Assembly: GCA_937890045.1 (NCBI GenBank)
Contig: CALBXV010000416.1
Span: 1 to 10,269 of the forward strand
DNA length: 10,269 nt
Direction: 5' to 3'
DNA from: an uncultured archaeon
Lineage (GTDB): Archaea > Thermoproteota > Nitrososphaeria > Nitrososphaerales > CALBXV01
A program made the position numbers and the translations under genes. The notes beneath the pieces were generated by a model that was given only the letters and a program-made list of their open reading frames with translations, ran no database searches and had not been told where the DNA came from. Below, in pieces: positions 1-6,836 of this stretch (positions are counted from its first letter, which is position 1; every line of letters begins with the position of its first letter).

Positions 1-183
1 GTAAAGATGGCATCAATAGTTCAACGATTAGTTAGTTCTGAAAACAAAGGTTCAGAATCAGAATTCGGATTAACTGAAAAAGAAAAGGAACAATTAGTAG
101 GTTCTATAGAAAAAGTCGCACAGGACGCTCAAGAATACACGGATGAAGTGAATAGGAAAATAAAAGTAAATGCCGATAATTGA
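1..183 (+). CDS. C-terminal end of an unidentified upstream phage structural gene (partial)
   Basis: An open frame enters from the left edge and ends at TGA 181-183, giving the last 60 residues of a protein whose start is outside the window. The tail is highly charged and predicted helical (rich in Glu, Lys, Gln and Asp, e.g. GLTEKEKEQLVGSIEKVAQD), with no recognisable catalytic motif. It overlaps the start of the next gene by 14 bases in a different frame, as is common in compact phage operons. Its place just before a hub-like gene makes a tail or hub protein likely, but this is inference from position only. Too little of it is present to name a family. Confidence 0.7.
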   Translation, partial: VKMASIVQRLVSSENKGSESEFGLTEKEKEQLVGSIEKVAQDAQEYTDEVNRKIKVNADN

Positions 184-1273
184 AAATAAAACGGTGTTAA
201 TAGATAAAGGCACCGATGGATTTGTAAATGTAAATCAGGCACGAAATATGATACGAAAGTATTCTGATGCCTATCGTTATATACAATTTGATATATGTGA
301 AGTTAAAGAAGTATATATATCCAAAAATGAAAGTGATCTGGGATTATATGGTGCAATACAAGGTAGGTTAGTTACTTCTGAAAAAGGTAGTTCATTAAAG
401 AATAGATGGATAAAACCATTTTCACTTAGAGATTTTGATTTACCTTCTGAAAATGAATATGTTATGGTGTTTGAATATGGAATTCCACCTGAAGCAACAG
501 AACTTTATTATATAAGAGATTGGAGTACAAATGGAAATTTAAATTATAATATTTTTTCAATGGGACTTTCTGGAAATGCAACTAAAGCAGAGATGGAAAG
601 GGCATCAGAAATTATGACCACAAAGGTTGTAAAGAAAGTACCGTTACCAAGATATAAAGAAGGTGATAAATTTATTAATGGTAGATTTGGACAAACTATA
701 CAATTTACCAGTAAGAATAGAATTGATCCTTGTTTGAGAATAACAAATAATACAAATAAATTTGAAGAGGAAGATGGTATTTTTACACCATATTTTGATA
801 ATGAAGGAAGTGTTATTTATTTAGAAGGTAGTTTAGAACCTTTGGATTTAAAAGAAAGAGTAAGTGGAGTAGATGAATTTCCAGAATTAACTGGAGATCA
901 AGTAGTAATAGAAAGTGATAGATTGATTTTTCAATCTAAGAAAGAAGAAATATTTATCAATTCGTTTAAAAAAGTCTCGATTAATTCTCCCGAAATACTT
1001 ATTAATGGACAACCATACGTTCATGGGAATTTTATAAAAGATTTAGTGGATCAACTTGTTAGTATTTTTGATAAAATGCAGAAAAAATTAATAATAACTC
1101 CTGGGGGCCCAGTTGAAGCATCTGCAATATTGCCAGAGATTTCAATTTTAAAAAGTATACAAAGACAATTATTTAGTTCGAAATATAAAAGTGAAACAAA
1201 TCCAAAAGGAAAATCACCCACGAAGAAATCTATTGAAGAACTTACCGACTATATAACCAATTCAGGATATTAA
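170..1273 (+). CDS. Putative baseplate hub / central spike protein, gp5-like (no lysozyme domain seen)
   Basis: A 367-residue protein. The ATG at 170 directly follows an in-frame TAA at 167-169, so it is the earliest possible start. Residues about 38-120 are beta-rich, and residues about 164-183 carry EGDKFINGRFGQTIQFTSKN. This Gly-Arg-Phe-Gly element is of a kind I associate with gp5-like hub proteins of marine T4-like phages. Residues 243-271 (DQVVIESDRLIFQSKKEEIF onward) form alternating beta strands ending in INSPEILING, compatible with the start of a spike stem. The C-terminal third (about 285-340) is helical, followed by a Lys/Ser/Pro-rich tail. T4 gp5 is larger (about 575 residues), with an internal lysozyme domain and a long C-terminal beta-helix; neither is evident here. 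Being first in a block leading to gp25 and gp6 supports a hub role. An alternative is another OB-fold tail protein. The assignment rests on motif style and context, not on an alignment. Confidence 0.55.
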   Translation: MPIIENKTVLIDKGTDGFVNVNQARNMIRKYSDAYRYIQFDICEVKEVYISKNESDLGLYGAIQGRLVTSEKGSSLKNRWIKPFSLRDFDLPSENEYVMVFEYGIPPEATELYYIRDWSTNGNLNYNIFSMGLSGNATKAEMERASEIMTTKVVKKVPLPRYKEGDKFINGRFGQTIQFTSKNRIDPCLRITNNTNKFEEEDGIFTPYFDNEGSVIYLEGSLEPLDLKERVSGVDEFPELTGDQVVIESDRLIFQSKKEEIFINSFKKVSINSPEILINGQPYVHGNFIKDLVDQLVSIFDKMQKKLIITPGGPVEASAILPEISILKSIQRQLFSSKYKSETNPKGKSPTKKSIEELTDYITNSGY

Positions 1274-1274
1274 G

Positions 1275-1727
1275 ATGCCAGAAAAGATAGTAAAAATAAT
1301 AACAACGGATGATTCAGGTAAGCGACATACAAACTGGGAAACAAAAATAGTTGATGAAAATCTAATAGAAATACTATTGAGTCCATTAGGAATCATTACA
1401 TTACCATTGGGTAAAGTATTTGTAAATGATAAAAGAGGCATGCCTAAACATAAATTATACAATGGTGATATAGTTAAAACTGGATCTAAATCAAGAGTGG
1501 AAATTAAAATACCAAGTGGTGGAGAAGTTGGAGAAAAATGGATTGTTAGAATAGGAGAACAATCGGAGTTTGTAATCACATCAGCTAATTTAAAAGAAGC
1601 TGCTAGAAATTATGGAATAGCACAATATAAGGATGGAAATTTATATGATACATTTGAAACTGCTTTTACTGATAAACCAATAGGAAAGAAACGACTACCA
1701 ACAGCAGTAGCAGCTATTTACGGATAG
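1275..1727 (+). CDS. Small protein with a FecR-like beta domain, possible hub or spike accessory
   Basis: A 150-residue protein starting one base after the previous stop, with an AGGA (1264-1267) seven bases before its ATG. Residues about 38-100 follow the FecR-domain pattern: a G-x-V-x-V strand (GKVFVNDKRG), then LYNGDIVKTGSKSRVEIKIP, matching the L-x-x-G-D-x-V-x-T-G-x-x-S-R-x-x-I signature, then a Gly-rich turn and another strand pair ending in EQSEFVIT. In bacteria FecR domains occur in sigma-regulator and cell-surface proteins. There is no signal peptide or membrane segment here, so cell signalling is unlikely. A virion role is inferred from its neighbours. In T4 the spike tip is capped by a PAAR protein (gp5.4). 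This protein occupies a comparable neighbourhood but has no clear PAAR pattern. The C-terminus (IGKKRLPTAVAAIYG) is short and unassigned. The exact function is unknown. Confidence 0.6.
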   Translation: MPEKIVKIITTDDSGKRHTNWETKIVDENLIEILLSPLGIITLPLGKVFVNDKRGMPKHKLYNGDIVKTGSKSRVEIKIPSGGEVGEKWIVRIGEQSEFVITSANLKEAARNYGIAQYKDGNLYDTFETAFTDKPIGKKRLPTAVAAIYG

Positions 1728-1734
1728 GATAATT

Positions 1735-2178
1735 ATGGCAAAAACATTTTTAGGTAAAGAATTAGAAAAATTTTTACAAAAAAAGATAGATAGTATATAT
1801 GCGTTAGAGGCAGAAATTAGTATAGGAGAATATGAAGGTACTCTTACGAGGGAAGATGTTGAAAAATTAAGAAAAAAATTAAATAATAAAACTAAAGATT
1901 TGGACGATATGAATACAACTTTAGAGTCTTATGAAGTTATTATTGATGTGGCGGATACCACAATAAAAGTACAAGAGGGATTATCATTAGTACCAATTGC
2001 AACACCAGTTGGCCCACAACCTTCTCCTGCAACATATATGTTGGTAAGAGAAAAATCTAAAGAAGTATCTGATGATCTTTCAGAAGTAATTAAAGAACAA
2101 GGTAAAAGTGCAATCAAACAGGCATTAGATGGATTAAAAAATGCAAGAGAAGCATTAAATAATATAGGTAAAAAGTAA
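1735..2178 (+). CDS. Helical protein with proline-rich middle, unknown function
   Basis: A 147-residue protein I do not recognise. An AGGAT at 1726-1730, overlapping the previous TAG stop, precedes the ATG at 1735. Residues 1-78 are charged and heptad-like (EDVEKLRKKLNNKTKDLDDM), consistent with coiled coil. Residues about 81-102 form a hydrophobic, proline-rich break (LSLVPIATPVGPQPSPATYM). Residues 103-147 are again charged helix. The break is too proline-rich to be an ordinary transmembrane helix, and there is no signal peptide. The helix-break-helix plan would suit a small oligomeric structural or assembly protein, such as a chaperone or a plug between hub and tube, but nothing in the sequence decides this. 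The position between a FecR-like protein and the wedge genes suggests co-assembly with the baseplate. Confidence 0.65.
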   Translation: MAKTFLGKELEKFLQKKIDSIYALEAEISIGEYEGTLTREDVEKLRKKLNNKTKDLDDMNTTLESYEVIIDVADTTIKVQEGLSLVPIATPVGPQPSPATYMLVREKSKEVSDDLSEVIKEQGKSAIKQALDGLKNAREALNNIGKK

Positions 2179-2188
2179 GTTACAAACT

Positions 2189-2193
2189 AGGAG
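2189..2193 (+). promoter_or_regulatory. Strong Shine-Dalgarno (AGGAG) for the 158-residue protein
   Basis: AGGAG lies eight bases before the ATG at 2202, in the 23-base gap after the previous stop. It is one of the two best ribosome binding sites in the window and fixes this start. Confidence 0.75.
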
Positions 2194-2201
2194 ATGATAA
2201 A

Positions 2202-2678
2202 ATGAAGTTAGAAGGACTTAAAAAATATATAGCTAAAACTGTACGAGAAGAAGTACAAAAAGAAATAAATAAAATATTTATTACTGAAGGTAAATCTATT
2301 AAACTCAAGACGAAACCAAAGCCAAAGACAGTTTCAAAATCTAAAGTTACGGAAGAACATACAGTTTATTCTAAAGATAAAACTCTTAATAAAATTTTAA
2401 ATGAAACCGCGGGATTTAAACAAAAACCAAAAGAAGGTTTTGAAGATTATCCTACTCTAAGTGGAGAAACTTTTGATTCATCAAGAACAGCAGAATTATT
2501 AGGATATGGTGATGTTCGTGGTGCAGGTAGTAATGAACAAAAGAGAGAAATTGGAGCAGTTCAAACCATTAAAAGTGTACCAGGTGTTAAAGTAGAAGAT
2601 GTACCTCAAGCAACACAAGATGCACTAACACGAGATTATAGTTCTTTAATAAAAGCAATGGATAAGAAAAATAAATAA
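2202..2678 (+). CDS. Lys/Pro-rich linker protein upstream of gp25, unknown function
   Basis: A 158-residue protein I cannot assign to a characterised family. It has three visible parts. Residues 1-30 are a basic amphipathic helix (LKKYIAKTVREEVQKEINKI). Residues about 32-50 are a Lys/Pro/Thr/Ser linker (KLKTKPKPKTVSKSK) that looks disordered. The remainder is polar, with a Gly-rich patch around LGYGDVRGAGSN (about residues 105-116) and a compact C-terminal element ending in TRDYSSLIKAMDKKNK. The layout suggests a flexible tether joining two binding segments. It sits two bases before the gp25-like gene and is presumably co-expressed with the wedge proteins. A structural, scaffold or chaperone role is inference only. 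Confidence 0.6.
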   Translation: MKLEGLKKYIAKTVREEVQKEINKIFITEGKSIKLKTKPKPKTVSKSKVTEEHTVYSKDKTLNKILNETAGFKQKPKEGFEDYPTLSGETFDSSRTAELLGYGDVRGAGSNEQKREIGAVQTIKSVPGVKVEDVPQATQDALTRDYSSLIKAMDKKNK

Positions 2679-2679
2679 A

Positions 2680-3090
2680 ATGCCGAGTTCAAGAGAAAAA
2701 GACCAAGATCCAGATATCTTTATAGGTTTAGCATTTCCATTAGGATTTGCAAATGATGGTATTTTTAGAAAAACTAAAACTACTTTGGAACAGGCAAGAT
2801 ATAATTTAAGAAATCTTTTATTAACTATGAAAGGTGAGAGATTGGGACATCCAGAATTTGGATGTGAGATTCATAACTTATTATTTGAACAAATAGGTGA
2901 TGATATAAATGATACTATTGAAGAAATGATTAAAGAGGCGGTTGATATTTGGCTACCCTATCTTAAAATAGGCAAAACGGTTACTGTACAAGTTGATAAT
3001 AGATTAAATGTTGATGTACATTTTAGTTTAAAAAATGATCTAACAGGATTTGAAGAAGTTTTAGATGTATTCTACGACATAACGGAGTAA
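2680..3090 (+). CDS. gp25: Baseplate wedge protein, gp25 / GPW family
   Basis: A 136-residue protein, close to T4 gp25 (about 132 residues). The family core is clear. FPLGFANDGIF (about 19-29) is followed by the helix LEQARYNLRNLLLT (36-49), then GERLGHPEFGCEIHNLLFE (52-70) with the conserved Gly-Glu-Arg and Pro-Glu-Phe-Gly elements, a second helix (about 75-91) and C-terminal strands VTVQVDNRLNVDVHFSL. In contractile tails this protein sits in the inner wedge, mimics the sheath-subunit handshake and starts sheath assembly. The family is sometimes labelled 'lysozyme', but structural work on T4 places it in the wedge. The ATG comes one base after the previous stop. Only a weak A-rich Shine-Dalgarno is visible, so translation may depend on coupling to the gene before. 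The next Met is at residue 50, inside the core, so the start is safe. Confidence 0.92.
   Translation: MPSSREKDQDPDIFIGLAFPLGFANDGIFRKTKTTLEQARYNLRNLLLTMKGERLGHPEFGCEIHNLLFEQIGDDINDTIEEMIKEAVDIWLPYLKIGKTVTVQVDNRLNVDVHFSLKNDLTGFEEVLDVFYDITE
3084..3087 (+). promoter_or_regulatory. Shine-Dalgarno (GGAG) of the gp6-like gene, inside the end of gp25
   Basis: GGAG ends right before the TAA at 3088-3090 and lies seven bases before the ATG at 3095. It is encoded within the last codons of gp25, so the two wedge genes are tightly packed. Confidence 0.7.
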
Positions 3091-3094
3091 AATT

Positions 3095-5002
3095 ATGGCA
3101 GAGTTTGATAAACAAGTAAAATATTTAGGAAAAGATTTTGGTACGTTACGTAACAATTTAATAGAGTTTGCAAAAACATACTATCCTACCGTTTATAATG
3201 ATTTTAATGAAACTTCACCTGCAATGATGATGGTGGAAATGGCAGCATATGTAGGAGATGTATTAAATTATTATATTGATGATACTTTTAAAGAAAGTTT
3301 ATTACCATTTGCACAAGAAAAAAATACAATTTATAATATAGCACAGTCTTTAGGATATAAACCAAGATTTATTTCACCAGCAATAGTAGAATTAACTTTA
3401 ACACATACGGCACCTGCCAGTACAGACGATAATTTAGAACCAGATTGGGATTATGCACTTAATATTAGATATAATTCTCGTGTTTCAAGTGATACTACTG
3501 GAGTGGATTATAGATTATTGGAAGATTGTAATTTTAAAGTAAATAGTTCTTCGAGTCCAAGAACTTATGAAGTATCATTAACAGATAGTACTGGAGCTCC
3601 TACAAGATATAAGTTGACTAAAAGAGTTAAGGCAATTAGTGGAGAGGTTACTTCGGAAACATTCCCATTTGGTTCAGCTACAAAGTATGATAGTATTTTA
3701 TTAGGTAAAACTAATATCACAGAAGTAATTTCAATAACAGATAGTGACGGAAATACTTGGTATGAAGTTCCATTCTTAGCACAAGATACTGTATTGAGTG
3801 ATTTTGAGAATAATATAGACAATGATAAAAATTTAGTACAATTTGCAGGTACAGCACCATATGTTTTAAAATTATTAAAAACTTCTAAACGATATGTAAC
3901 ATTTCGTAGACCCGATAAAAAAACAGAATTAAGATTTGGTGCAGGAATATTGGTTGCACCCGACGAAGAAATAGTACCAAACCCAACTTCAGTAGGTAGT
4001 AATATATCAGGTTCACCAACTAAATTAGGAATTACTTTTGACCCATTGAATTTTACCAACACGAGAGCATATGGAGAAGCACCTTCCAATACTGTATTGA
4101 CAGTCACATATGCACATGGTGGTGGTGTAGGACATAATGCTAAAGTAAGAGATTTAAATGCGTGGTCTAATTTGGTATACGCGGCAGTAGATTCTACATT
4201 AACCACATCAGAAGTTACTACTGCTAAAGAATCATTAACTGTAACCAATCCGAGTCAGGCTACTGGAGGCCAGAGTGAAGAATCTATTGAGGAAATTAGA
4301 AATAATACATTAGCATTCTTTCAAGCACAAAGTAGGTCAGTAACAAAAGAAGATTATGTGATTAGAGCATATACACTTCCACCTAAATATGGTTCTATTG
4401 CTAAAGCATATGTGGTACAGAATGATTTATTAGATATTGGTAACAACACAGAAGCTAATCCATTAGCATTAAATATGTATGTTCTTGGATACACGGCCAC
4501 AAATAAATTAACTCTTTGTAATAATTTGGTTAAACAAAATTTATCGAGATATCTTGGAGAAACAAGAGTTTTGACTGATGCTATTAATATTAAAGATGCT
4601 TATATTATTAACATAGGAGTAAAATATTCTATATTAGTTAATAGAAATTTTAATAAATCTGAAGTATTATTACGGGCAACAAAGGCTATACAAGACCATT
4701 TTAGAATTGAGAAATGGCAAATCAATCAACCAATAGTAACAACCGATATAGCAAATCTTATAAGTGATGTAGACGGTGTTGCAGGAGTTGTACCACCAAA
4801 GACCGACAACCCATTTAATCTACCAATTATTATAGAAAATAAATGGAATGCTGCTAAAGGATATAATGAAGTATTATATGATTTTACTGATCCTACGGTA
4901 GTTAAAAATGGAGTAATATATCCAGCTAAAGATCCATCAATATTTGAAATTAAATTTCCAAATGTAGATATTGAGGGTAAAATAGTTGGTGATGTATATT
5001 AG
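3095..5002 (+). CDS. gp6: Baseplate wedge protein, gp6 / baseplate J family
   Basis: A 635-residue protein, near the length of T4 gp6 (about 660). Residues 1-91 form the typical N-terminal helical region with NLIEFAKTYYP (21-31), DFNETSPAMMMVEMAAYVGD (36-55) and a Leu-Gly-Tyr-Lys-Pro element (86-90). A beta-rich middle follows. RYVTFRRPDKKTELRFGAGI (266-285) matches the Phe-Gly-Asp/Ala-Gly stretch common to J-type proteins. GGQSEESIEEIRNNTLAFFQ (391-410) followed by SRSVTKEDYVIRAY (413-426) is the classic baseplate-J core, where a Val/Ile-Thr-x-x-Asp-Tyr helix leads into strands. Residues about 500-565 add the C-terminal alpha/beta part. In T4, gp6 dimers join neighbouring wedges into the inner iris ring and clamp gp25 and gp7. 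It is directly downstream of gp25, as in the W-J order of P2. The family assignment is firm; only subunit contacts are inferred. Confidence 0.93.
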   Translation: MAEFDKQVKYLGKDFGTLRNNLIEFAKTYYPTVYNDFNETSPAMMMVEMAAYVGDVLNYYIDDTFKESLLPFAQEKNTIYNIAQSLGYKPRFISPAIVELTLTHTAPASTDDNLEPDWDYALNIRYNSRVSSDTTGVDYRLLEDCNFKVNSSSSPRTYEVSLTDSTGAPTRYKLTKRVKAISGEVTSETFPFGSATKYDSILLGKTNITEVISITDSDGNTWYEVPFLAQDTVLSDFENNIDNDKNLVQFAGTAPYVLKLLKTSKRYVTFRRPDKKTELRFGAGILVAPDEEIVPNPTSVGSNISGSPTKLGITFDPLNFTNTRAYGEAPSNTVLTVTYAHGGGVGHNAKVRDLNAWSNLVYAAVDSTLTTSEVTTAKESLTVTNPSQATGGQSEESIEEIRNNTLAFFQAQSRSVTKEDYVIRAYTLPPKYGSIAKAYVVQNDLLDIGNNTEANPLALNMYVLGYTATNKLTLCNNLVKQNLSRYLGETRVLTDAINIKDAYIINIGVKYSILVNRNFNKSEVLLRATKAIQDHFRIEKWQINQPIVTTDIANLISDVDGVAGVVPPKTDNPFNLPIIIENKWNAAKGYNEVLYDFTDPTVVKNGVIYPAKDPSIFEIKFPNVDIEGKIVGDVY

Positions 5003-5005
5003 GAG
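5001..5005 (+). promoter_or_regulatory. Strong Shine-Dalgarno (AGGAG) overlapping the gp6 stop codon
   Basis: AGGAG shares its first two bases with the TAG stop at 5000-5002 and lies eight bases before the ATG at 5014. This strong site suggests that the next protein is made in quantity. Confidence 0.75.
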
Positions 5006-5013
5006 ATAATTAA

Positions 5014-6534
5014 ATGCATTATTTTATATACGCAGATGCAGACGCTACACTTTATGAGGGTAGTGCAACACAAAGTAGAAATACTGGATTAGATGAAATA
5101 TTAGAAGTTCGTAAAGATATGAATGATAACGCTTCGGTTATCAATGTATCTCGAGCATTAATTAAATTTGATTTAACAGAAATTTCAAATTTAATCTCAG
5201 ATGGTTTAATTCCTGATAATGATTTTTATGAACCAAGTGCTTCATATTTTTTAAATCTTTATGATGCCGGTTCTACTGGATTAACCTCAACCTCACAACT
5301 TTTATATGCACACATTGTTTCACAATCTTGGACAGCAGGTGAAGGAACATTTCACGATGACCCAGAAACTACTGATGGTGTTAGTTGGAGATATAGAGTT
5401 GGACAGAATGATGGCACTCAATGGATAAGTGGTAGTAATGATACAGGTGGAACTTGGTATAGTGGTAGTGCATTAGATAGTGCAACTGCAACAATAACCA
5501 TTACAGATTACACCGAACTCAATGCTGGTGATAAAGTGAATTTGATTGCTGCAGATGGTACTAACTATGACTTTACTAATGGTGACCAAAGTTCGGTCAA
5601 TGGTACATGGGAATCCGCAACTTCAAATAACCAAACCGCAACTAACCTAATGAATGTTATTAATACTTCATCGGGGCCAGCGGGAACTAGATTTACCGCT
5701 ACGGCGGCTGGAGCAGTTGTTACGGCTACTCAAGCTACTGCTGGTACTGTTGGAAATACAAGTGTCACTCTTACAGACTCCGGCACTGCTGGTATGACAA
5801 AAACTAATTTTTCTGGTGGAACTTGGAGTGAATATGGATATGTAGCATCTCAATCTTTTGATTATGATAGATATGATATGAGAATGAATGTTACTGAACC
5901 TATTACTACATTACTTCAATCAAGTTCAGATTATCCAAACAACGGATTTATTATAAAAAGAAGTGGTAGTGTTGGTAATGATAATTCTAATGAAGCTGAA
6001 GGAGACTCATCTGAATATGGACAATTTAAATTCTTTTCAAGAGATACAAATACAATCTATCAACCAAAGTTAGAAGTAGTTTGGAAAGATTTTGTATATG
6101 ATAACTCGGCGATGACAGCCAGTTCTGTAAATGTAATGAGTGGTTCTCAATTAGACGATGTAGTTTTTTATATGAAAGGTATGAGAGATTCATATAAAGA
6201 AAATTCAAAAATAAAATTTAGATTAGTTGGTAGAGAAAGATATCCTACAAAAACTTATGAAACTACACCACGCACATTACAAATAAATGCATTTCCAAGT
6301 GGGACTTTATTCTATTCTGTTAAAGATGCACTAACTGAAGAAACTATAATACCATTCGACCAATATACAGCAGTGAGTTGTGGTGGATCTGGGCATTATT
6401 TTAATCTTTGGTTAAATGGATTACAAGCAGAGAGATATTATAAACTATTATATAAATTGGTTATTGATAGTGGAACTGCTAATGAGATTAATGATATCCA
6501 TGATAACGACTTTACATTTAAGGTTGAAAAATAA
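5014..6534 (+). CDS. DNRLRE-type beta-rich tail structural protein with an inserted module
   Basis: A 506-residue protein. The N-terminus ADADATLYEGSATQSRNTG, then ILEVRKD and SRALIKFDLTEI (about 7-57), follows the DNRLRE-domain pattern of beta proteins found in phage tail and secreted adhesive proteins. The same domain seems to resume at about 270-357 (SFDYDRYDMRMNVTEPIT, then QPKLEVVWKDF, the usual closing strand). Between them, residues about 157-267 form a Thr/Ala/Gly-rich module (ATITITD, AGDKVNLIAADGTNYDF, NQTATNLMNVINTSS, AGNT-like repeats) of a kind I have met in marine phage structural proteins. Residues 375-506 form a further beta domain with FYMKGMRDSYKENSKIKFRL and YFNLWLNGLQAERYYKLLYK. 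No enzyme motif or signal peptide is visible. Its place right after gp6, where the W-J-I order would predict a gpI-type protein, suggests a peripheral baseplate or short-fibre part. Receptor binding is possible but unproven. Confidence 0.75.
   Translation: MHYFIYADADATLYEGSATQSRNTGLDEILEVRKDMNDNASVINVSRALIKFDLTEISNLISDGLIPDNDFYEPSASYFLNLYDAGSTGLTSTSQLLYAHIVSQSWTAGEGTFHDDPETTDGVSWRYRVGQNDGTQWISGSNDTGGTWYSGSALDSATATITITDYTELNAGDKVNLIAADGTNYDFTNGDQSSVNGTWESATSNNQTATNLMNVINTSSGPAGTRFTATAAGAVVTATQATAGTVGNTSVTLTDSGTAGMTKTNFSGGTWSEYGYVASQSFDYDRYDMRMNVTEPITTLLQSSSDYPNNGFIIKRSGSVGNDNSNEAEGDSSEYGQFKFFSRDTNTIYQPKLEVVWKDFVYDNSAMTASSVNVMSGSQLDDVVFYMKGMRDSYKENSKIKFRLVGRERYPTKTYETTPRTLQINAFPSGTLFYSVKDALTEETIIPFDQYTAVSCGGSGHYFNLWLNGLQAERYYKLLYKLVIDSGTANEINDIHDNDFTFKVEK
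5446..5457 (+). repeat. Left copy of 12-base direct repeat flanking the inserted module
   Basis: GGTGGAACTTGG, encoding Gly-Gly-Thr-Trp (residues 145-148), recurs exactly at 5815-5826. The offset is 369 bases, or 123 codons, so the reading frame is kept. Confidence 0.85.
5482..5814 (+). other. GC-richer inserted coding module within the DNRLRE-type gene
   Basis: This stretch encodes residues about 157-267, a compact Thr/Ala/Gly/Asn-rich beta module that interrupts the DNRLRE-like domain. A hand count gives about 142 G+C in 334 bases (roughly 43 %), against about 25-32 % in sample lines of neighbouring genes. It also uses codons rare elsewhere in the window (GCG, GCC, GGG, CCG), clustered around 5671-5710. 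Together with the exact flanking repeats this suggests an acquired module, though selection on an Ala/Gly-rich protein would also raise GC. Confidence 0.6.
5815..5826 (+). repeat. Right copy of 12-base direct repeat flanking the inserted module
   Basis: An exact second copy of GGTGGAACTTGG, encoding residues 268-271 (Gly-Gly-Thr-Trp). Joining the two copies would remove 123 codons in frame and restore a continuous DNRLRE-like domain. Confidence 0.85.
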
Positions 6535-6836
6535 TGCCATATAAACAAAGTGAATTACCTAATGTTCCATTATATAGTTCATTAAAACAAAAACAATTTT
6601 CAGATAATTTTGATAAAATGATGACGTATGTTGATAACTATATAGAAGAAACTGGCCAACAAGATACTCATTATCCCACTATAGAAAATGAATCAGGACA
6701 ATTAATATTTTTTGGTTCTGGTAGTGGAGAAAATTTTGATACAAATTGGCAAAAGGTTGTAGTTCCAAACACTATACCAGATATAGATGAAGATTTAATA
6801 CCATTATATATTAATATAACCTTCGAAAACTTCTAA
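6534..6836 (+). CDS. Small acidic protein between wedge genes, unknown function
   Basis: A 100-residue protein that I do not recognise. Its ATG overlaps the preceding TAA by one base (TAATG), with a modest AAGG at 6519-6522. The N-terminal half is likely helical (SSLKQKQFSDNFDKMMTYVD). The middle is polar, with a Gly/Ser turn (FFGSGSGENF), and the C-terminus alternates hydrophobic and acidic residues, ending in a strand-like LIPLYINITFENF. It lacks any signal peptide or membrane helix. It is much shorter than T4 wedge proteins gp53 (about 196 residues) and gp8 (about 334), so I do not assign either. Coupling on both sides implies co-production with its neighbours; a small adaptor between the DNRLRE protein and the large gp7/gpI-like protein is a plausible guess. 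Confidence 0.7.
   Translation: MPYKQSELPNVPLYSSLKQKQFSDNFDKMMTYVDNYIEETGQQDTHYPTIENESGQLIFFGSGSGENFDTNWQKVVVPNTIPDIDEDLIPLYINITFENF

Noticed and set aside
1101..1112. GC-rich near-palindrome CTGGGGGCCCAG, a possible hairpin or terminator
   Set aside because: The loop would be only two bases, no T-run follows, and it is explained by the Pro-Gly-Gly-Pro codons of the hub-like gene.
2680..3090. Lysozyme function for the gp25-like protein, as older annotations of the family state
   Set aside because: The sequence shows the wedge-protein core; structural knowledge of T4 gp25 places it in the baseplate wedge, and no distinct muramidase active site is visible.
3565..4248. A 227-codon open frame on the minus strand inside the gp6-like gene
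   Set aside because: It lies wholly within a strongly supported plus-strand gene, has no ribosome binding context that I could see and matches no family; it is a codon-bias shadow.
5668..5853. A minus-strand open frame of 61 codons over the inserted module
   Set aside because: It is low-complexity Ser/Arg/Cys-rich translation antisense to the Thr/Ala/Gly module, with no independent support.
6534..6836. Assignment of the 100-residue protein as gp53 or gp8
   Set aside because: It is far shorter than either T4 protein and I could see no shared motif.
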